Shown: positions 9,521 to 21,027 of the stretch, one piece after another
How the letters are laid out: each line of letters opens with the position of its first letter
Numbering within the stretch: position 1 is the first letter of the stretch
NCBI GenBank assembly: GCA_009667805.1
Contig: CM019063.1
Location: 81,371,877 to 81,435,876, forward strand
Direction: 5' to 3'
Length of the DNA stretch: 64,000 nt
Source: Leptobrachium leishanense
Taxonomy: Eukaryota > Chordata > Amphibia > Anura > Megophryidae
Position numbers and translations under genes: made by a program
The notes under the pieces: generated by a model
What the model was told of the DNA's origin: nothing
Database searches by the model: none
The model's input: only the letters and a program-made list of their open reading frames with translations

Positions 9521-9832
9521 TAGGACTGTATCAAATATTCTATATTCAGCCCTTGGGTTTTTACGTCCCAGGTGCATTATCTTGCACTTTTCCACATTAA
9601 AACTCAATTGCCACAGCTCCGACCATTTATTTAGTTTACCTAAATCATTTGTCATTTGGCTGATCCCTCCAGGAACATCAACCCTGTTGCAAATCTTTGT
9701 GTCATCAGCATAAAGACATACTTTACCATTAATACCTTCTGCAATATCACTAGTAAAAATATTAAAGAGAATGGGTCCAAGTACTGACCCCTGAGGTACC
9801 CCACTGGTAACAAGACAGGGCTTTGTGCCCGA
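9518..9832 (-). mobile_element. CR1 LINE RT segment (minus copy, continued)
   Basis: Encodes SGVPQGSVLGPILFNIF, CLYADDTKICNRV and CKIMHLGRKNPRAEYRIFDT: RT motifs including YADD. It is the upstream continuation of 3798-4395. The homology stops at 9832, so the LINE is 5'-truncated there. Confidence 0.85.
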
Positions 9833-10019
9833 CGACAACTCCCGGCGGCCATCTTGGGGCCTACTACCGGGAAGCAGCCTAGACCGAGAGCCTGCTGCGA
9901 TGCCAGGCCGGAGATCCCTTCTCGACCTCGTTTGGGCACGTTTCCCTATGCTGCGGTGCCTCTGCCGGCCTCGACGACCCTTACCTGGAAGGTGGCTGGG
10001 GCGATGGTGGGCAGCTGAA
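9833..10019. other. GC-rich spacer between the two head-to-head LINE copies
   Basis: CpG-rich sequence with no domain I recognise. It separates the truncated 5' sides of the minus and plus CR1 copies. It could be LINE 5' sequence or host DNA. Confidence 0.5.
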
Positions 10020-11502
10020 AAAGTAGATTTAGTGGTGGTTACTGAGACATGGTTCAGTGAGAAAAATAACTGGGACATAACAATACCAGGGTACTCTTTA
10101 TATAGAAAAGACAGAGAAGGTAGGAAAGGAGGAGGAGTGGCCCTGTATGTGAAAACCAACATAAAAACGAACCAAATAAAAGTGAGCGAGGTGAACATAG
10201 TCAGTTTGGGTCACGTTAACAATTGGTAATCATACAGTAGCTCGTGTAGGTTGATCTATAGACCCCCTGGACAAGTAGAAGAAATAGATAATCTGCTGTT
10301 TGAGGAAATAGCCAAAATGACAATGAAGGGGGAAGTTATTATCATGGGGGACTTTAATCTTCCTGATGTGAACTGGAAAACCAAAATAGCTGGGTGCACC
10401 AGGAGGGCAAATATTCTAACACAAGTAGTTGAGGAGCCGACCCGTAAAGAGGCCATATTGGATTTAATACTCATAAATGGAGGTTTGGTGTCAGACGTTG
10501 TTGTAGGTGAAAATTTGGGATCTAGTGATCACCAGTCAGTGTGGTTTAATGTATGAACAGGGATGGAGCCGCACCACACAAAAACAAAAGTTTTAGACTT
10601 TAAAAAAAACAGATTTTTCTAAAATGAGATTTTGTGTGAATGAGTCATTATCAGACTGGAAGAGTTTAAAGGGAGTCCAGGAGAAATGGAATTATTTAAA
10701 GGAGGCATTAGTGAAGGCCACAGGCAATTGCATTCGGCTTGTTAGCAAAAACAAAAAAGGTAAGAAACCACTGTGGTACTCTACAGAAGTGGCCAAAATA
10801 GAGAAGAACAAAAAGATAGCATTCAATAATTCTAAAAAAAACTCAGAGTGAAGAAGATAGGCAAACCTATAAGGTTAGGCAGAAAGAGGCAAAGCAATTT
10901 ATAAGAGCTTCCAAAGCACACGCAGAAGAGAAAATAGCTCAGTCATTAAAAAAGGGGGACAAAACATATTTTAGATCCATAAACGAGAAAAGAAAAGTAA
11001 AACAAGGATTAGTTAGATTAAAAACAAAGGAAGGAAGGTATGTAGACGAGGATAAAAGTCTCGCTGACTGCCTCAATGAATATTTTTGTTCAGTCTTTGC
11101 AGAAGAAATGGAAGGAAAGGGACCTCAGATAGGAGGAAACACTAAAGAGACATTTACATATGAGTTTACAGAGGAGGAGGTTCTACAGCAGCTGTCTAAA
11201 GTAAAGACAAATAAGTCAATGGGGCCTGATGGGATCCACCCTAAGTTATTAAAAGAGCTCAGTGGTGTGATAGCAAAACTGTTAACAGATTTATTTAACC
11301 AATCCTTGTTAACGGGAGTCATCCCAGAAGACTGGAAATTAGCAAATGTTGTGCCCATTTACAAGAAGGGTAGTAGGGAGAAATCGGAACTATAGGCCAG
11401 TTAGTCTTACGTCAGTAGTGGGGACATTAATGGAAACCATGTTAAAGGAAAGGATTTTTCAACATCTAAACACACATAGATTACAAGATCAGAAACAACA
11501 TG
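10020..11502 (+). pseudogene. CR1 LINE endonuclease and start of RT (plus copy)
   Basis: Fragments in frame order: VDLVVVTETWFSEKNNWDIT and IPGYSLYRKDREGRKGGGVA (endonuclease N-part, 10020-10200); VIIMGDFNLPDVNW (GDFN motif) and LGSSDHQSVWFNV (SDH motif) at 10330-10550; then a decayed linker; then NKSMGPDGIHPKLLKEL and VIPEDWKLANVVPIYKKG (RT motifs at 11200-11370). Several frameshifts and stops. The coding sequence is cut at 11502 by a hAT insertion and continues at 13163. Confidence 0.85.
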
Positions 11503-11654
11503 GGTTTACCCAGGGCTGGCCCGTCCATGGAGCAGGGCGGAGCAGCGGCTCCAGGCGGCCCTTTGTCAGGGGCAGCATTTTGATGCCCTGTCAAGGGCCG
11601 CGGTGTGGAGCTCCCACCCAAACAATGCCTCCTCCATTGGGTACCGAAGCCAGG

Positions 11655-11815
11655 CTGCGTCCGCCCTCTATGCTGGCCGGCACCCGCCCCTCTACGCTGG
11701 TCGGCGCCCGCCCCTCTACACTGGCCGGCGCCCGCCGATCAGAGCTGGCCGGTGCCCGCCCCTCTACGCTGACCGGTGCCCGCCCCTCTGAGCTGGCTGG
11801 CACCCGCCCCTTCAC
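11655..11815. repeat. About 30-bp GC-rich tandem repeat
   Basis: Five or six units of GCTGGCCGGCACCCGCCCCT, about 30 bp each (CTGGTCGGCGCCCGCCCCTC variants). Confidence 0.85.
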
Positions 11816-11944
11816 GCAAACGGAGCAGCACCTGCCCCTTCACCTGAGCGGGCTGACGCCTGCACCCTTGCCTCAAGCGAGGTGGCAGACAGAGCCCGCC
11901 ACTTTTAACACACCAGGCAGGCCCTATGCTTTTCAAGCCTTCCG

Positions 11945-12395
11945 GCCTCGGCCAGGCCCTGGCTAGGCCTCGGTCAGGCCCTGGCCAGGCCCAAAGCCAA
12001 GCCCAGGCTTGAAGCCAAGCCCAGGCCCAAGCCCAGGCCCGAAGCCAGGCCCAAAGCTGAGCCGGTTCAGCGGACAAGGCCATGGATAGCGAGGCTCTTC
12101 TGGTGGACTTGGAGATACCGGAGCCTCCGAGACTGATCACAGTGACATGGGGAAGAGAGGGTACCAGAGGAGCCCCCCCAGGAGCCCTGGCAACAAGTTC
12201 AGCGTGATCTGCCACCCCTACAATAGAGGTGATGAAAGTTGGTCCACCTCTCTGGTCCACCGATGTTGTCCCTCGCCTCCCTCCCTCTCAGGACTACGCC
12301 CTCGGACAGGGGCGATCCCATCTCGGCCAGGCCCAGAGCTAGGCCCAAAGCCAGGCCCAGAGCTAGGCCCAAAGCCAGGCCTCGGCCAGGCCCAA
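11945..12395. repeat. CAGGCCCAAAGCCAAGCC-type short repeats, two clusters
   Basis: Irregular GGCCAGGCCCAAAGCCAAGC units at 11945-12060 and again at 12315-12395, with about 250 bp of CpG-rich non-repetitive sequence between. Confidence 0.75.
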
Positions 12396-12507
12396 ATCCG
12401 GTCCTCTAAGAAGCTTTACAGCGCTTTACAGACCTCGACCAGGCCATCAAGCGAGCAGGAGCCCGACTGCATCCACCAAGTACTCCAGCGGCCCGTCGAC
12501 CAGGCCA

Positions 12508-12800
12508 CTGTGTGTGTCTCTGTATGTGTGTGTGTCTGTGTCTCTGTATGTGTGTGTGTCTGTGTCTCTGTGTGTGTCTGTGTCTCTGTATGTGTGTCTG
12601 TGTGTGTGTGTGTGTCTCTGTATCTGTGTCTCTGTATGTGTGTGTGTGTCTGTAGGTGTGTGTGGGTAAGTGTGTGTCTGTGTATGTCTGTCTCTGTGTG
12701 TCTGTGTGTCTGTATGTGTGTGTGTCTGTCTCTGTATGTGTGTGTGTGTGGGTAAGTGTGTGTGTAAGTTTGTGTGTCTGTATGTGGATGTGTGACTGTG
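12508..12800. repeat. (TG)n-type compound microsatellite
   Basis: TGTGTGTCTGTGTCTCTGTA-type tract of nearly 300 bp. Its long frames (VCVCVCVS or THTHTQRH) are artefacts. Confidence 0.93.
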
Positions 12801-12849
12801 CCTGTATGTGGATGTGTGACAGTGGGCCTGGGATATGTGGCGCTCTGTG

Positions 12850-13085
12850 ATACTCGTACACATGGCACGTTACTGTCAGTTTACTATGAGTTTTGTTGCC
12901 GTGGAGCTCTCTGATACACACAGCAAATTACTGTGAGTTTTATTGCTGTGCAGCTCTGTGATACGCTCATACACATTGCACATTACTGAGTTTTATTGCT
13001 GTGGGGCTCTGTGATACTTTCATATACACCGCACATTACTGTGAGTTTTATTGCCGTGGAGCTCTGATACGCTCATACAAGTCAC
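12850..13085. repeat. About 55-bp satellite units, orientation 1
   Basis: About four units of GAGTTTTATTGCTGTGGAGC followed by TCTGTGATACGCTCATACAC and a CATTACTGT segment. The reverse complement of this unit occurs at 21205-21340 and 49485-49625, and once at 53043. Confidence 0.88.
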
Positions 13086-13162
13086 GTGTTTTTTTTGGGG
13101 GGGGCAGCATGTCATCCTTCGCTCCAGGCAGCACAGTGGCTTGGGCCGGCCCTGGGTTTACC

Positions 13163-13952
13163 ACAGGGAGATCATGCCAAACTAATCTTATTGATTTTTT
13201 TGATTTGGTAACAAAAATAATAGACAAAGGTGGTGCAGTAGACATTGCTTATTTAGATTTCAGTAAGGCTTTTGATACTGTTCCGCATAGAAGGCTTATC
13301 AATAAATTGCAATCTTTGATCTTGGATTCCAATATTGTTGAATGGATTAGGCAGTGGCTGAGTGACAGGCAACAGAGGGTTGTGGTAAATGGAGTTTATT
13401 CGGCGCAAGGTCTTGTTACCAGTGCGGTACCCCAGGGGTCAGTACTTGGACCCAATCTCTTTAATATTTTTATTAGTGATCTTGCAGAAGGTATTAATGG
13501 AAAAGTATGTCTTTTTGCTGATGACACAAAGATTTGCAACAGGGTTGACGTTCCTGGAGGGATCAGCCAAATGACAAATGATTTAGGTTAACTAAAAAAA
13601 TGGTTGGAGTTGTGGCAAATGAGTTTTAATGTGGATAAGTGCAAGATAATGCACCTGGGGCGTAAAAACCCAAGGGCTGAATATAGAATATTTGATACAG
13701 TCCTAACCTCAACATCTGAGGGTTGGGATTTAGGGGTTATTATTTCAGAGGATCTAAGGGTAAGTAGTCAATGTAATAGAGCAGCAGGAAATGCTAGCAG
13801 AATGCTTGGTTGTGTAGGGAGAGGTATTAGCAGTAGGAAAAGGGAAGTGCTCATGCCACTGTACAGAGCACTGGTGAGACCTCACTTGGAGTACTATGTG
13901 CAGTACTGGAGACTGTATCTCCAGAAGGATATAGACATCTTAGAGAGAGTTC
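13163..13952 (+). pseudogene. CR1 LINE reverse transcriptase (plus copy, middle)
   Basis: Frames encode SCQTNLIDFFDLVTKIID, AYLDFSKAFDTVPHRRLINK, VPQGSVLGPNLFNIFISDL and VCLFADDTKICNRV: RT motifs with the catalytic FADD. Then come CKIMHLGRKNPRAEYRIFDT and ILERVQRR. A stop follows NDLG near 13590. The coding sequence is cut at 13953-13965 by an L1 insertion and resumes at 19628. Confidence 0.88.
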
Positions 13953-14192
13953 AGAGAAGGGCTACGGGGGTGTGACCGGAACACAGAGAGAGCTGGATGT
14001 TTGAGTGCTGAGCTCCCAGGCCCGAATGCACAGATTGTCATTTCGGGGCAGAAATAACAGCAATGGCACAGCGGAAAAAAGACACTTACTACCCCAGGAC
14101 TTTCGGGGACTGCGGGGACCCAACGCCGATCCTCCATTTTACCGTTCTTGGGAGATACATCTCAGCCGCGGACCTCCGGTAAGGGATCCAAA

Positions 14193-15154
14193 ATGGCGCC
14201 CGGCGACTCAGATCAGGAGGCCTCCCCGCCACGATTAGATTCAGCAATAAAAGGGAGTGATATGGACCACGAACTGCAGGCCTTATTACAGAGTTTGCCG
14301 ACCAAAACGGATTTGGCTGCTCAGTTTACTCAAATGGAGCGCAATTTTAATACTAAATTTGATGAACTGGGGTCTGATTTGAAGCAGTTGGGAGGCCGCG
14401 TAGTGGACTTGGAAGAGGACAGAGATGCACGTTATTTTCTCACGTGGAACGTTTAAATGGTCAAATGCTAACGCAAGCTAAACAGTTGGCCACGCTGCAT
14501 AGACACCTGGATGATGTTGATAATAGAGGCAGACAAAACAATCTCCGCATAAAGGGTTACCCGGAAGCAGACTCTGGCAAGGAAGATGTTAAAGAGCTAC
14601 TCCGTGGTCTGTTTAATGATATCCTGGGTCGATCTGGAGAGGAAATATTAGTTCTGGATAGAGCTCACCGTGCACTGCGGCCGAGGGGATCACAAAATGA
14701 CGCACCTCGTCATATTATCTGTCGCTTGCAAGATTTTACACTGAAAGAGGAAATTCTCAGAGCAGCACGCAAAACTTCGGAAATTAAAGTGGACGGTCAA
14801 GTGATACTTTTCTTCCAAGATGTTTCCTGGACCACTTTACAGGCATGGAGGGCTCTGAAACCGTTAACTGAAGCGCTCCAGGAATGTGATATTCGTTACC
14901 GATGGGGATTCCCACTATCTTTACAGGTGACGCATAACAACCAAGTTCATTCTGTTGCATGTCCTGAGGACATTCCGGACTTTGTGCTTGTTTTTGGACT
15001 CCCAGAAGTCGACATCCCAGACTGGTATGGTTCGCCATCGCCATCTGACACTCTACCCTTCCCACAGCGACCCCGCTGGACTCAACAGGCGAAAAAAAAC
15101 TGTAAAGGCAAGCCCTCTGCAGCAGCCCCTTCTGAGCCTGATCCAGAACCGTGA
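14193..15154 (+). pseudogene. L1 ORF1 (RNA-binding protein), one frameshift
   Basis: I take the ATG at 14193 (MAPGDSDQEAS) as the start. The N-part has a heptad-like coiled coil (TDLAAQFTQMERNFNTKFDE), continued after a single frameshift near 14430-14445. The central RRM-like part contains NRGRQNNLRIKGYPEADSGK, and the C-terminal domain contains IRYRWGFPLSLQVTHNN. This is the L1 ORF1p layout: trimerisation, RRM and CTD, binding the element's own RNA. Length is typical. The CTD resembles that of the ORF at 24224-25441. Confidence 0.88.
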
Positions 15155-15541
15155 GGGAAGCCCTTGCTTTTGCTGCCATTGTCATTTGAAAGTTTATACG
15201 CTTTTTTGATATTTTCTGCCCCCTTGAAAATTTTTTTGATTGAATGTGCTCGGGTCCGGCAAACGAGACAGTCAGATGAGACTCTTGCTTGGCACCCAGA
15301 ATTTTGGGAAAATTCTGAGACTTTCTCGGCCGCCTCCTGAGTGGTGTTTTTTTTTATGTCCTCTGATGGGTTTTCCCACTATCAGAGGTCTACACTACCT
15401 CAATTTTTTTCTAGTTTTGTGTTGTTATTGTTGTTTGTTTTTAGATTTTTTTTTTTTTTGATCACTCGTACTATTTGCTATGCTACTAGGGGGTATGGGC
15501 AAGGTCCCGGGCTCTGCCGCCCTCCTCTCTCACTATTTTAA

Positions 15542-18500
15542 ATGGCTAATTTAAATTTGATTTCTATGAATGTCCGAGGTCTTAATATGCCTGCCAAACG
15601 CTCGAAGGCTCTTGCAGAATTCCAGAGGTTGAAAGGTGATGTTATTTTTGTTCAGGAAACACATTTTAGAGAGGGTTCCGCACCAGGGTTTCGCAATGCT
15701 CGCTATCCGACGGGCTATTTTAGCAATTTTGGGGAGACAAAATCTAGGGGGTTGCCATTCTATTTGCGCGACATGTGCCTTTTACTCTGCAAGATGTGGT
15801 AACGGACCCGCAAGGTCGATTTTTGATGGTTAAAGGTATGTTGGGCAATACTAAGTTAACTTTTGTAAATGTTTACCTGCCGAACCGCTTGCAAACCAAA
15901 TGTCTCCGAAAAGTGTTACGACGTTTGTCCGAGTTTCAGGAAGGTTTTGTGGTCTTAGGGGGTGATTGCAATGTTTCGTTAGATATGCCGGCAGATTGTG
16001 TCCAGGGTGGGGGATCGTCTGTTCCCTCTCTACGGGTCCAATTTCGTAAACTCTTGTCAGCGGACTGTCTGATAGATTGTTGGCGTCTCAGTAATCCAGC
16101 AGTAAAGGACTACACATTTTATTCACATGCCTTTAAGAAGTATTCTAGAATAGACTATTTTTTTGTGGAACATAGGGCTTTGGAAATGGTACGCAGTTGC
16201 AAAATAGGACACATTACATGGTCGGACCATGCACCCCTTCTGTTATCTTTAGCCCTACCTAATTTAGTGCGAACGGAGAATGCCTGGCGTTTGAATGAGT
16301 CATTGCTATCTGATCCCATGACGCGAGCGGAGGTGACTGCCTCCTTAGAGAATTACTTCCTTGAAAATGACACGGATGATGTAACACCCGCAACGGTTTG
16401 GGAGGCTCACAAGTGTGTCTTGAGAGGTGCTTTTATCCAGTTGGGCTCCAGGCGCAAGAAGGAAAGGACCGCCAGAACGGAGGAATTGCTGAGGGAGATC
16501 ACGGCCTTAGAACTGATGCATAAATCTGACCTAGATCCTGAATCATTCCGACGATTAGTTCTCTTAAGAGCTGACTTAGCTAAATTAACGAATGCACAGG
16601 TGGCGCGGGCCCTTACACTGATGAAATATGCTTACTACACCCAAGGGAATAAATGTGGCAGGCTACTTGCACGTGCTCTGAAGAAACGATATCAAGCTAC
16701 TTTTATCCCAAAACTGCGTACTAGCACAGGATCCGAGGTCAATATGACCCGAGACATTGCGGAAGCCTTCCATGCTTATTACCAAACTTTATATAATATT
16801 GATGAGAGTAGGGTCCCTGAGCATATAGTGGACTCTTTTTTGGCTAAGACGATTAAAACTACTTTACCGCGTAATGTTAGCCGACAATTAGATAACCCGC
16901 TTACATTAGAGGAATTTACGGAGGCTTTAAAATTAACGCCCTTGGGTAAAAGCCCGGGCCCTGACGGGTTTACGGTGCTATATTATAGGACTTCCGGGTC
17001 TATTCTGGGCCCTAGATTTGTTAAAGCTTTTAACTCTATTTCGGATACCTTTCCTATTCCACCTGCGACGCTCCTCGCCTCTATCTCTGTGATACCGAAA
17101 CCGGATAGAGACCCGTTAGATTGCGCTAATTATAGACCCATATCTTTAATAAACGTTGACTTAAAATTGTTTACGAAAATACTGGCTTTACGACTTAAGC
17201 CTCTCCTGACTTCAGTGATTCACCGAGACCAGACAGACTTTGTACCGGGCAGGGAAGCCCGTGATAATACTATTCGTATCGTCTCCCTCATCCATCATGC
17301 TTCCAGGATGGATCAGCCTTTGTTAGTCCTCTCGGTTGACGCTGCAAAAGCGTTTGACCGAGTGGACTGGTCTTATCTTTTTCGGATGTTGGAGAGGATG
17401 GGTTTTGGTGATCGATGGTGTTCGTGGTTGCGGACACTGTATGACTGCCCTCAGGCACGAGTGCGGGTTAATGGCAGACAATCGACTCCGTTGACGATAC
17501 ATAATGGGACTCGACAGGAGTGCCCTCTGTCCCCTCTCCTGTTCCTGCTGTATCTGGAACCCCTATTGCAAGCGATTAGAGATAATCCGGCGATTCGAGG
17601 AGTAACTGTTCCGGGACAGGAGCTCAAGGTGGCCGCATTTGCGGATGACCTGTTGTTCACCTTGACGGATCCCCTTTCATCGGTGTCGGCTTTGATGACG
17701 GAATTAGATGCGTTCGCAGCTTTCTCGGGATATAAAACTAACATGCTGAAGAGTGAGTTCTTAAGGGTAAACCTTTCACGAGTCGTGACTGAGAGTATTC
17801 GTCATACCTATGGAATGCGGTGGGTTCCGGAGGGACTTAAATATTTAGGAATACGCTTATTGTCGGACCTAGACAAATTATTTCAGTTGAATTACGTTTC
17901 TCTGTTGCAACAGATCAAGGGGGACTTACGTAACTGGAATTTACCCCATATTTCATGGTTGGGAAGGATCAATGTCTTACGGATGAATATATTACCTCGA
18001 CTGTTATATTTGTTCCAAACCCTCCCTATTACTGTACCTCAGACATTTTTCTCTGATTTGCGGCAGACATTTACAGGCTATGTTTGGAGCGGGAAGAGGG
18101 CGAGGATATCTTACAGTGAATTGACAAGACCGGTGGGAAGGGGTGGTCTGGGCCTGCCCCATGCTTATTTTTACTATCTAGCAGCGGTTTTTTTATCTAT
18201 ACCGGCTTGGCCAAAGGAACGATGGGTAAGCTTTGGGAAAATGTGTTACAGGCAGGAATTGCTTGGCCATTGTCCTCCTTGCCCTGTCACACCCGCTACT
18301 GAGCACACTGCTAAGGCTGTGGAGGAAACATGGAGTGGCGTTAGGACTGACTACACTGACTTCCCGCTTGACACCTTTGACTCACAATCCCCTGTTCCCA
18401 CCGGGACTGACCCTGACATTTTTGGATGGGTTACTACCAAAACCGTATATACCGCTAGAAGCAGAAGTGGAAGACGACAGATTGCTCCCCCTGGACCGAT

Positions 18501-19357
18501 TGGTGGCCCCAGAAATAGCGAACAAGTCTATGGTGAAGTTCCAATATGCCCAACTAAGTCACTTTATTCGCTCTACTACGTGGTTGACAGAGGGGTTGCC
18601 TCCATTGGCCCCCTTTGAGACCTTCTGTACCGATAAGAATAGATATGGACATATTGTCTCGAATCTTTATTCATACATAATGAGAGGGGCCTATAAAATT
18701 GATTCTCCATTGCTACTTAAGTGGGAAACAGATTTAGGAGTAGATATTTCGGCTGAGGAATGGTCCAGGGCTTTCGAATTTACATAATTTGCGTCCAGGA
18801 GTCAGGCGCTTTGTGAATCAAATTGTAAATTGTTTATGAGATGGTATCTTACCCCGTCTGTTTTACATGCTATGGATCCATTGTTGCCTGATATCTGTTG
18901 GAGGTGTAAAGTGGCCAGAGGTAACTATGTCCACATATGGTAGACTTGCCCGAAAATTCAAAACTTCTGGTCAGACATTGCACATGAGATATCGCGTTTA
19001 GGGGGCCTGGAAGTGGAATTTACTCCCTCTGCCTATTTGCTTAATGTACTGCCCTTTTCGATGCCCTCCTTTAAAAACTCGCTTCTGGCAATTCTGTTAG
19101 TCGCAGCGAGGGCACTGATTCCGTTATATTGGAGGAGGGAATGTGCACCCACTGTCAGGGATTGGGTTCTGAGGGTGGAGGGGGTCAGAGCTTTAGAAGA
19201 AGCGCACTACAATAGTTTGGGTAAATATGAGGAATTTTATGCGATCTGGCGTCCATGGTCCTCGAACCTTCGCTCAATAACGGTCTCAGACAGGCCACCG
19301 GTGGGGAACAAGAGGTCTCGTAAAGATAATCGACCGGTTATGGAGGGGCAGAGGTGA
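15542..19357 (+). pseudogene. L1 ORF2 (endonuclease and reverse transcriptase), frameshifted
   Basis: ATG at 15542 (MANLNLISMNVRGLN). Endonuclease motifs: FVQETH, VVLGGDCNVSLD and WSDHAPLLLSL. RT motifs: SPGPDGFTVLYYR, ANYRPISLINVDLKLFTK, LSVDAAKAFDRVDWSYLF, RQECPLSPLLFLLYLEPL and the catalytic AFADDLLFTL. The first frame is lost near 15775; the main frame then runs to about 18240, shifts again (LPLDRLVAPEIANKS, FQYAQLSHFIRSTTW), and stops at 18785. Remnants of the C-terminal Cys/His motif (CWRCKVARGNYVHIW followed by a stop) lie near 18895-18945. Inactive. Confidence 0.9.
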
Positions 19358-19627
19358 ATTTAGATCCGAGCCTGGGCTGTGTTGTCTTGACATACCATTC
19401 TGGTACTAGCTTTACTGCTGTTTATTTAAGGATACGATGATCACCTTTTTAGTTAGAGTTAATTTAGAATTTGTTATATTATAAAATTTCAGCACTGTTT
19501 ATGACCAAGAGGCACTTTGATTGTATTCTACATTATTGTGACAATATTGTCTCTTATGCGACTTGTATTTTATACTTTGCCAATAAAAATATTTTACACA
19601 AAAAAAAAAAAAAAAGAGAAGGGCTAC

Positions 19628-20062
19628 TAAAATGGTGTACGGCTTGAAGGAGAAAAGTTACCAAGAAAGGCTTAATGATCTTAACATGTATAGCTTGGAA
19701 AAAAGACGAGACAGAGGAGATATGATAGAAACATTTAAATACGTAAAGGGAATCCACAAGGTAGAGGAAGGGAGTATATTTAAAAGAAAACAAAGTAGCA
19801 AAACAAGAGGACATAGTATTAGATTAGAGGGGCAATGGTTTAAAAGTAACATCAGGAAGCATTATTTTACTGAGAGGGTGGTGGATACATGGAACAGCCT
19901 TCCAGTTGAAGTGGTAGAGGCCAAAACTGATTAAATTTAAGCAGGCATGGGATAGGCATAAGGCTATCCTAAATAAAAGATAAATCCAGGTAAAGTATCC
20001 ATGTAATTGGGCAGACTAGATGGGCCGAAAGGTTCTTATCTGTCGACATTTTCTATGTTTCT
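19628..20062 (+). mobile_element. CR1 LINE C-terminus and 3' UTR (plus copy, end)
   Basis: Encodes MVYGLKEKSYQERLNDLNMY, SLEKRRDRGDMIETFKYVKG and FTERVVDTWNSLP, then a 3' UTR with GGGCAGACTAGATGGGCCGA and TTTTCTATGTTTCTA. It directly continues 13163-13952 across the L1 insertion. Confidence 0.9.
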
Positions 20063-20626
20063 ACTTAGAACTGGAAAAAAGTCTCCAGTTCTCTTAATAG
20101 GAGTTTCAATCAACAAAAATGTGTCTAAATAATAAAAAAATTATATAAAAGGTCCGTTACAAAATATAAAAAAGTCTTTTAAAAAAAATAAAAACAAAAA
20201 ATGTTGTTTAAAAAATACAAAAGCCTTTTAAAAACTAAAAAACAAAAAGAGCTTTTGCCAAAAATAAAAAGAATATATATATATATATTTTTTTAATAAA
20301 AGATATTACTATTTTTTTACAATAAAACCTTTGGTATTCATCTGTTAAAAGTTGTTGAATTGAAACACCGAAAATCAGGGTATTTCACTGGTATTTCGGT
20401 GCAATTCGGCGATCTGTTAATAGAAGTCACAATAGTCTTTTATGAAACAATTTCGGTGCCGTTGAACGACGTGGAATTGCACCATATTTCTCTATCCATT
20501 TGCCTTTATTTGGGGAATTGACAGCTTATGATGAATAGATAAATTGTCTTGAAATTGCACTGAGCGGTGAAATTCACCGTTCGGTGCAATTTTGGGCCAA
20601 TTCGAAGGTTAGTGAATAACCCTTTA
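20063..20626. other. AT-rich repeat ending in TTAGTGAATAACCCT
   Basis: A/T-rich blocks with TTTAAAAA motifs, then sequence related to 23262-23530 (TTTCGGTGCAATTCGGCG, ATTGCACCGAACGGTGAATT on the minus strand). The right end GTGAATAACCCT is the complement of the AGGGTTATTCA end at 23264. Probably a degraded MITE; no gene. Confidence 0.5.
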
Positions 20627-21027
20627 GGCTAGGGTCAGACGAAAGCATTTTTCCCCGCGAACGTGAAAAAGTGCGTCCGAACGCAATGACGTATTTTTTC
20701 ACGGAATGCGCAAAAACGGTCAGACGACGCGCATTTTCGGGCGTGATTTTGTACGGATCGTCAATAAAACTCTTTTTGCGTCTGGACGTTATGTAGGCTG
20801 GACATTAGCAGTGTCTGACATCTCCTAATCACGCAAACACGCCGCTATGCCGCAGCTGTGCACTCAGTACGTCAGTACTAGCGGTTCAGCGTTCTCAGAA
20901 AAATGCGTTCAAATTCCACTTGCGTTGTGCGGCCGGACGTTTGTGCGGCCGTACATCGTATATTGGCCGTCATTGCCTGGCATCTGCTGCTAGTGCGGCC
21001 GTAAAAAGTGCGCTGGTCTGACCTAGG
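20627..21027. mobile_element. Harbinger MITE, deletion derivative of the element at 30163
   Basis: Left end GGCTAGGGTCAGACGAAAGC preceded by TTA. Left subterminal sequence (CCGCGAACGTGAAAAAGTGCG) and a right part with ATCACGCAAACACGCCGCTA and TTGGCCGTCATTGCC match the two ends of the autonomous element at 30163-33760, with about 3 kb of middle missing. The right end (CTGGTCTGACCTAGG) is damaged and has no clear TTA. Confidence 0.8.

Larger units (their letters stand above)
11511..13154. mobile_element. hAT-like element carrying several tandem repeats
   Basis: Ends CAGGGCTGGCCCG...GGGCCGGCCCTG with an exact 8-bp TSD, GGTTTACC (11503-11510 and 13155-13162). LINE coding sequence continues on both sides. 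The 1.64-kb body has no transposase and consists largely of four different tandem repeats. The same type of end bounds the larger element at 49000-54309. Confidence 0.88.
13966..19614 (+). mobile_element. L1-clade LINE, near full length, with TSD and poly(A)
   Basis: 5.65 kb, bounded by the 13-bp TSD AGAGAAGGGCTAC (13953-13965 and 19615-19627) inside a CR1 LINE. Short 5' UTR, ORF1, spacer, ORF2, then a 3' UTR with AATAAAAA and an A-tract. Long TSD plus poly(A) is target-primed insertion. Both ORFs carry frameshifts, so it is no longer autonomous. Confidence 0.93.

Noticed and set aside
12406..12921. Three overlapping frames with THTHTQ repeats
   Set aside because: TG/CA microsatellite artefact.
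17451..17744. Minus-strand frame opposite the L1 RT
   Set aside because: Shadow of the ORF2 coding sequence.
3798..20062. A single twin-primed CR1 insertion
   Set aside because: Both arms carry a 3' UTR and tail; twin priming inverts only the 5' part.
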